Source of the DNA: Luidia sarsii
Taxonomy: Eukaryota > Echinodermata > Asteroidea > Paxillosida > Luidiidae
Assembly: GCA_949987565.1 (NCBI GenBank)
Contig: OX465101.1
Location: 19,211,624 to 19,275,623 of the forward strand
Reading direction: 5' to 3'
Length of the DNA: 64,000 nucleotides
The notes beneath the pieces are model-generated. The model did no database searches. It was not told where the DNA came from and saw nothing but the letters and a program-made list of their open reading frames with translations. A program made the translations under genes and the position numbers. Position 1 is the first letter of the stretch; every line of letters begins with the position of its first letter. This document shows, piece after piece, positions 1 through 64,000 of the stretch.

Positions 1-104
1 GTGGAGTCCGAATCGCGATTCAAATCCCACTAATAATCGCGTTTATTGTGTCCACACACGCAAAAAAAGTGGAGTTTGGATCGCGATTCAAATCGCGATC
101 CAAA
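1..104. repeat. Direct repeat plus 14-bp-arm palindrome
   Basis: Two related segments (1-29 and 69-97) share a GTGGAGT...TCGCGATTCAAATC core. The second forms a near-perfect palindrome at 75-104: arm TTTGGATCGCGATT, a 2-nt centre, then the exact reverse complement. A related GTGGATCGCGATTCAAA segment recurs near 6018-6034. This looks like the end of a dispersed repeat that runs off the window. No coding potential is seen. Confidence 0.6.
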
Positions 105-273
105 TAATCCCGTTCTTTTGGTGCTGTGCAGCCAGCTAAAATGGTAGTTTTTGCAAATTTAGTTTTTTGCTGTCTGAACACCTGTTTATTTTATTTGCCC
201 ACTGTTTATGTCTCACTGGTGAACACTTTCCTTAAGGCTTGTCATGCTTTGCATATTCACTAGGAAGACTTAG

Positions 274-1055
274 ACTGCGTTTACACTCAATCCTGCAAGG
301 GCGATTCGAGGGCGATTGAATCCTGCAAGGAGGATTGAATCCTGCTTTACCACAAGTGTAAACGCATGGCAGATTGAGCCTCTACCCGAATCGAATCCTT
401 CTTTTTGAATCCCCTTTCGGGAAGGATTGAATCACACAATTGCGGGATTCAATCCCCCAATTGTTGAGTGTAAACACAAAAGGAGGATTGAATCCCGCAA
501 TGTGACATGGCGACATCCGGTAGTGAATAATGGGAAGCCCGAAAGCCCGCGATAATATTGTTTATTGGAGAGACGCTCACACAGTACTATACAGGACACG
601 TCTGCACGTTACTCATTAGGCACAGTCGTTGCTCATTCCATGCTCATTCCATGCTCGTTCTCTCGTTCTTGCGTCGTGGTATCGCGGACAGTGTTTGGAA
701 TTCGCCCACTCCAACCTCGTCGTAAAATTGATATCCATGGCTTCTATTGGAGTTGAAGATGGTTGTGGACGGGTGACCGGTCGGGTAAGGACAGATTTAG
801 AGGACGTACGCAGTACAGTACATGTATGCATTGCATGCAGTACACGTGCCTCCGAAGTGCACGAAAAAATGACCCTATGTCGGCTACTGTGCAAACTCCA
901 TTACCTTCTTTCCAGTGAAAAGGGGGATTGGAGGGGGATCGGGATTGAGTGTAAACGTGACACAAGTTATTTGTGGTTGCCCCCCTTGCATTTTTTTTGC
1001 GACAGCAGGATTCGATCCTCCTTTTCAGGATTGAGTCTTTGAGTGTAAACGCAGT
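274..1055. mobile_element. MITE-like element with 17-bp terminal inverted repeats
   Basis: The ends are exact reverse complements over 17 bp: ACTGCGTTTACACTCAA at 274-290 and its complement at 1039-1055. Internally the GTGTAAAC core recurs near 356, 467 and 949, mixed with many variants of GATTGAATCC in both orientations, so the element looks built from repeated copies of its own terminus. No transposase is visible and no clear target duplication can be read (flanks CTTAG and GTAAA). The short overlapping ORFs in 565-1073 on both strands look like chance. Confidence 0.65.
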
Positions 1056-1170
1056 GTAAAGGTCTGTGAACAATTCAGGCTACAAAGGTTTACCGAAAAG
1101 TTGTTTATATTTAATTATTATCATTCTATGAAATAATAAATATATTGTTTTGTTTCTGCTTTAATAACAG

Positions 1171-58580
<57,410 letters not shown>

Positions 58581-61500
58581 CAGCAAGTCTCCACCTCTCT
58601 CCTACCCATTCTTCCAGATGTTACCTTCTCCTTGCCTCCCATATCCATTCTTTGTACTGTATTTGGTATGCATGCCCCATTTAGACCATTCCCTTAGGGC
58701 AAAAAATCAACCCATTGAGTGAAGATTTGTTTATAATATGCAAACATGTCACTGATTGTCTGACAGTAATGTCTGTTCCATGTTCTATAAGACACTCCCA
58801 TTGACTCTTAAATTGCCCAGCTTCTTCACACTGGATTCTTCCTAAAAATATGACTTACCCATCTGAAGTAATTTTGAAAGGAGAAATTTGCAAACATGAG
58901 AAGCAGTATTGGTAACAAAGAAGAGTAAAAACTGCTACTATACTGACATCTTACTGCAGTACACAATGATATTTAAGTGGCACAAAGTAATGAAAAATAA
59001 ATTCATGTCAGCCTCTGCCCACTTTATTGTAGAACACTTTTTTATTAAGAGTCAGGGATTCTGCATTCTTTACCCCCCCCCCCCATCCATTAAAAAAGAG
59101 GGAGGAATCCTTATATAATTACTAGATATCTCAAATGAATGAAATGAGATAACAAACAACACATTTTTTAAATATTCAGTTCAGGTTTTGTACCCAAACC
59201 ACCAAATGACTAAATGGTATGGTCATATATTTATTTATGCTACAAATCCATTTGCAGATTTGCAGTGGTTGACACTTTTTTTTTAAATTCAGAATTTTTT
59301 CATTTAGGGTTTCAATATTTACAGAAAATAATATGAAATACTGCATATTACAAAGCAAATGGCTATATTTTTTGCCTTTTGATCTTAAATTGTGGGAATA
59401 AATAACAGTTTCAGTTGTGTAGCATTATAATAACATTTTCCCTCCCTTTAATGTTATTATTTTTTAAAGTTATTATTTTCTGATATTTATTACATTTGAT
59501 ATTTAGAGTTAATATATCCAGAAAGAGAGAGAGAGAGGGGGAATAAGAATCCAACTTTCTTAACTTGTTTCAAATATCCTTCTTTTTGTGATGATGTTCA
59601 GTTTTCATATTGGACATGAACATCATCAGTGCTTAAGGATTTGAAACCCAACTTTCAATGCTGCATCAAATGATTGTAGGTTTTTTCAGATTTGGGGAAA
59701 TAATTGAAGCCTGTTAAAACTGAAAGGAAGTTTATTTAACTTGAATCAGGTGCAGAAGCATTTTCCCTTCACCTAATGTGCTTCCCTCGGTAGTGTAGGT
59801 AAGGTGTCATTCTTGTTTCTCTGGGTTCTGTGCTTGTTCGGCATTTGGTATTTTGGGGGCTTTAACCATCTCAGATATCATCAACTCATTTTTATACAGG
59901 TTGCGGCAATTATATTAAGAGATATTTAAATCCACTCCCAACAAATCCACCTTTTTAAGTTCTTTGTTATTAAAGCACTTCACATCTGTGATTCTTTTAC
60001 ATTTTTTTCTATTTCATAAAGTCACAGTGCATCAGCATTCAAGCCTCACAGAATTTAAGGTCAAGTAACAGCCAAATGCTGAAAACTGGGGCAAACACCT
60101 TGTGATAGTACTTCAAGACTGGACAAAGTCATATACTGCAAAAGCTTTGCAAAAGGAAAGCTTTTGCATATCAACACATATTAAAGTGTGTATTTGTCAA
60201 TGTAATCAAGGTCACAAGATGGTGAAACAAAACTGGTGAAACAACATTCGTGTCAGTTTAGTGCCCAACCTGATCTTTACTTTGAACTTTTGTAATAAAA
60301 TCATTTAAAATTGATCTTATTAGCCTAAAGGCCATGTAAAATCACTTAATTGATTTCAGTAAATTTAGTTAATTCACTTAACAATGGAATATAAGATACT
60401 GACAAATTTGACATCTTCAGTGCTTTAAGGTTGTCAAGAAACAATCATAAGGGCCTTTTTAAAACTACATGTGTTTTAATTTATTAATGCTATTGTAATT
60501 GTGTGGCAGCAGTGACACCAGTGTCAGTTTTTTTTCTTTGGGAATGTTATACTTGACTTGTTCCTCATCACAGTGTGTTGTGTGGTGTAATTTATAAATT
60601 TACTTTCTTTTCGCTGATTAGTACGGGATTGTCATTACATTCATAATGACAATATGTGTACTGCCAGTAATGAAATATCCTTTCTCAGTAGGTTTTAGAG
60701 CCATTTCCCTATCTGAATCAAAATAATGAAAAAGTGTCATATTGAAATGTGCACATGGGTACATTGAGAAAGCTATGGGTAGAGGATGCAAATTGAGAAG
60801 CCCGAGCAAGAATAAACATGTTTTGCCTAGTATTATTTCTGAAAAAGCAAGTCAGGCTTATTTTGGTGTGTGGATGTAATATTTACATTGTATCTTCCAC
60901 CGTTTGCACCTTCTGAAGTGGCATTACACAAAGGTAGGTTTCTTTGGAACCTGTTTTGTATTTAATAAATGGAAAAACGAAATTCTGAATAGGGTTTAGT
61001 AAGTGGTGTAATGAAAAAATGAACTTTTCTGTACATAGACATCAGAATTTTGGAAGACAAATATTTATTACCAAATTGAAATTTTGTACGGCTTGCAAAT
61101 ATTTAAATTTGTATCAGTTGAACAAAGCAATTGAAGTAATATTGCACCCGAGAAGACAGCAAAACTCTTATTGTATTTTGTTACTTGAAATTTATATCAG
61201 TACCCAGCATTCAGTCATTGGCACTTATAAACTTCACCTCATTCTAGTTTTCACCCATTGTTTTATTTGTAAATAATTTGAAAACTGTCCTACTAATTGT
61301 TTTCCTTGTCCACTTGGTTATGCAATAAAAGAAAGAAGAGCATTGGATGGCTGCTGTTAATAGTTGGCTTAACATATGGTAGTTCAACATTATTAGATGC
61401 TTGGATTGACCTTTCCCTACCACAAAATCACCCAGAACGCTTAACAGATATCCCGACATATTCAATCATCAAAGTTTATATATATTTGTCTTGTTATTCA

Positions 61501-64000
61501 TTCATTATTTGTGTAGAACTTTACCTGGAAGGAAAACCAGCAGCATGGTCAGAAAGGAACAGCCATACCAACCTTGTACATATTTGGCAGAGGAAAAGAT
61601 GGATATTGCACAAATATTGACTATCCCTTCCTTGGTTGGAGGCCTCTTGTGCCTTCTTGTGGTGTTGCAGCACAGTTGTTGCCTGAAGAATGCCTTAAAA
61701 TGAGCCAGTTCCAGATTTGATTAATCCATGAACACGTACAATTCATGTACCTCATTTGTTGGAAATTTCCTATTAACCCAGACACAAAGATGGTGCATAA
61801 TGTTACCTTTCAATGTCTGGAAAAGTCATTTGTTTGTTTGAAATCTGCTAGGGTTTGTTTTGTTGATCAGTGGATTGCAGTATTTATGTTTTCCATTTAT
61901 AATAAGCAATACCTAAAACAATCTTTGAAAAAATGTTTGTTTATAGTTTTGTCCATCTTTAATGAAAATGCCGAAGTAAATCCCACAGGCTTTGTTGAAG
62001 TGAATTCAAGTATGAAAACTTCCATAACTGTTAAAATGCTGTCAATATTCACATTTCATTTGTACAAAATCAGTGTTGCACCTTCCACATGTTGTGTGCA
62101 CTGCTGCCATTTCATTGTTTTAACAGCAATGTGTGATATGGAGACATTTAAACCTTGGTGTCAGAGAGCAGTTTGGCACGTAGGATTAAAGTCGTGCTGT
62201 GAGAAACTCACTTGTATCTAGTGATAAGATGTGACCCACCAGATTTTGCAGTGGAATCAGTGCCAAGTCCAGCTGTCAGGATTCATTTTAACAGTGTATA
62301 CAGTTTCTGTATATATTAATTGTTTTCTTTCCTCTTTGAGGGTGTTTTAAAATTTGTGTTTTTATCAGTGCTGCACCACAGATGTCCTTCGTATCTCTTT
62401 AGTTGGATTATCATCTGTACTTACAAGGTGTAACGATGAAAGTATGTAATTTCCATATGCACTGGGCTTATGAATATTTGAGATCGAGAACTGGTGATAA
62501 TTTTATAACTTGAAAAAGTATGACTTTGCCATCTATCCATAATATTACACTGAACGAGGAGCAATTTTGTTATGAGTCTAAAGGAGTTTTCAACTGAATC
62601 CCTGATGTATATGTGGTCAACATGTACATTTCCTCTCATCAAGAATCAAGATGCAACAGTGGTCACACAGTTCCTTAAATTCCTCATTTTCATGAGATGC
62701 CTTACTAGTGTTTAACACCTCTTGGAAATTTATGACTTAAAATAATCGTCTTGGAGCATTATTTTTTAAGTACATGGAGCTTGCGCAGAACTGTCAGTGA
62801 TACATCCAACGTCTTCCCACAGACTAATTGAATACAGGTGTTGAGGAGTCCATTCACACATGCAGTCAAATGTGACATTAAATAGATGCAAGATCAAAGA
62901 AAGAATTTTCACCAGGTCTACTGATGTTAAACTAGCAGGCCCAATTATGTTTGCACATTGTAAAGGGAAAATAACATACAAGAAAAAGTAGTAGAATGTA
63001 CAGTACCCAAAGTAGAGAAGATGTAGGATTGCTTTCGACTAAGCTTGCTTCTTTTTGCAATACAGTATACAATTCATAACTATTAACATGATTGTTGGAC
63101 TTCTGATTTAGAAGTCTATAAACAAAACAGGAAGTATTTAAGGGCTGCCAAAGTATTTGGTCAATCAGTTGTTTGTTTATATTATCATTCCTTTCAATTT
63201 AGAAACATGAGATTGTGCTCTGTGGTTGTACCTTGCAGAGGTTTCATTCTTTGTAAAACCTGCATGGCAGAATAATGATTGGCCAAATAAAGAGAGTCAG
63301 TGAGAGTGAGTGATTTGATGGGCCACACAATGGTCAATCAAAAAAGTTTAATATTGACTGGAACTGATCTCAGTATTTTTGGTGGACCTTGGTTTGAGTT
63401 ACATACAATGTATATAGTTGGTACAAAACAAATCAAAGGACAGACATGAACCATGTCCATTACAATAAAAGTACTCTTGTCCGTCACTTTTCCCACATTG
63501 TTGCCATGCTAAAATATGTTACATCCTCATTGCCCGATGCAACTGCCTGTAGTACTGCTTCATACTAATGTACCAACAAATTCTTTATCAATATTACAAA
63601 CACATTGGCCTACTTGGCAAAACAACATGAGAATATTGATTGATGAAATATTGATATACCTGTACATGCATGTAGTGTATATTCAGTAAAACCAAAAATA
63701 CACTCACTAGTCAATACAGTGTATTTAACCAAAATGAAATTTCATGTATTGAGTGAATTCCTGTGTTTCTTTGAAAAAAATGTATTGCACAGGTCACTAT
63801 GAGGGGATAACAACAAAGCAAATAAAAAAATAGGTAGATCCTGTTGGCCTTATCCAATTAGCTTGATGACAGATGTTGGGGTTGAGATCTGATTGTCCAA
63901 TGCCATAGCCTCATGTCCTTGAGGGTAGATAGTTCTCATTGAAATACAGTTAAAAGCACTGAGTAAGTCAAACAGTATGGTGTGATGTGCATATGCAAAT
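58581..64000 (+). other. FBXO11 3' UTR and/or downstream region
   Basis: No exon-like or repeat-family sequence is recognised. Candidate AATAAA signals lie at 59397, 60294, 60964, 61324 and 63286, so the UTR end cannot be fixed. The longest ORF (61745-62221, 158 codons) lacks any motif. Poly-C at 59071-59084 and a GAGA run at 59521-59540 are simple repeats. The sequence is AT-rich and free of the MITEs that crowd the introns, which would fit a long 3' UTR (inference). Confidence 0.55.
59589..59628. repeat. Perfect 12-bp-arm hairpin in the 3' region
   Basis: TGATGATGTTCA and TGAACATCATCA are exact reverse complements separated by 16 nt. It is about 1 kb after the FBXO11 stop. It is too short for a typical microRNA precursor as it stands. 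Confidence 0.75.

Noticed and set aside
509..540. Possible FBXO11 start codon (ATGGCGACATCCGGTAG)
   Set aside because: The frame hits TAA after seven codons, no donor site fits, and it lies inside an inverted-repeat element.
61745..62221. 158-codon ORF downstream of FBXO11
   Set aside because: AT-driven composition, no motif, no splice context, and it lies in the likely 3' UTR.

Overview
The window is eukaryotic, from an animal. A single protein-coding gene dominates it. Eighteen consecutive GT-AG exons on the + strand, all phase-compatible, encode an FBXO11-type F-box protein: the substrate-recognition subunit of an SCF (SKP1-CUL1-F-box) ubiquitin ligase, with an F-box, a long right-handed parallel beta-helix and a C-terminal UBR-type zinc finger. 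The 852 residues seen here run from the disordered N-terminal region to the natural stop at 58578-58580. The initiator exon is not in the window or is not recognisable. The host is probably a marine invertebrate, and an echinoderm or other invertebrate deuterostome is my best guess. That rests only on general composition, on many TGTACA-type microsatellites, and on the mix of BEL/Pao, Penelope-like and MITE elements.

Layout: 1-1170 is upstream or intronic sequence holding a palindrome and a 0.8 kb inverted-repeat element. From 1171 to 58580 is FBXO11, with very large introns packed with transposable elements. Introns 1-4 hold TTAA-flanked and TA-flanked MITEs, a hAT-like element with 8-bp target duplications, a 195-bp foldback and a LINE relic. 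Introns 5 and 6 hold two arrays of a roughly 800-bp repeat. Each unit carries perfect TGACGTCA sites, a GTCACGTGAC site and a tRNA-like T-arm, and the units are interleaved with tandem perfect hairpins. Intron 6 also holds a hAT-like element and a tandem duplication containing two 20-bp minisatellites. Intron 8 holds a Penelope-like fragment (reverse transcriptase plus GIY-YIG) between long inverted repeats. Intron 9 holds a hAT-like element with two other elements nested in it. Intron 10 holds a TTAA element expanded internally by eighteen units of a 59-bp minisatellite. Intron 17 (9.9 kb) holds a decayed BEL/Pao retrotransposon on the - strand with one complete LTR and one LTR cut to 48 bp. 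From 58581 to the end is the 3' UTR and/or downstream DNA, with several AATAAA signals and no gene I recognise.

Apart from FBXO11, the coding-like sequence all belongs to mobile elements, and all of it is truncated or interrupted. The most unusual material is structural: the hairpin-array and 800-bp repeat family, the nested element carrying eight copies of GTAACGCGAGTCAC, the Penelope fragment with inverted flanks, and the minisatellites whose - strand is open in all three frames purely because of their period and composition. I found no prokaryotic system, CRISPR array or canonical RNA gene.
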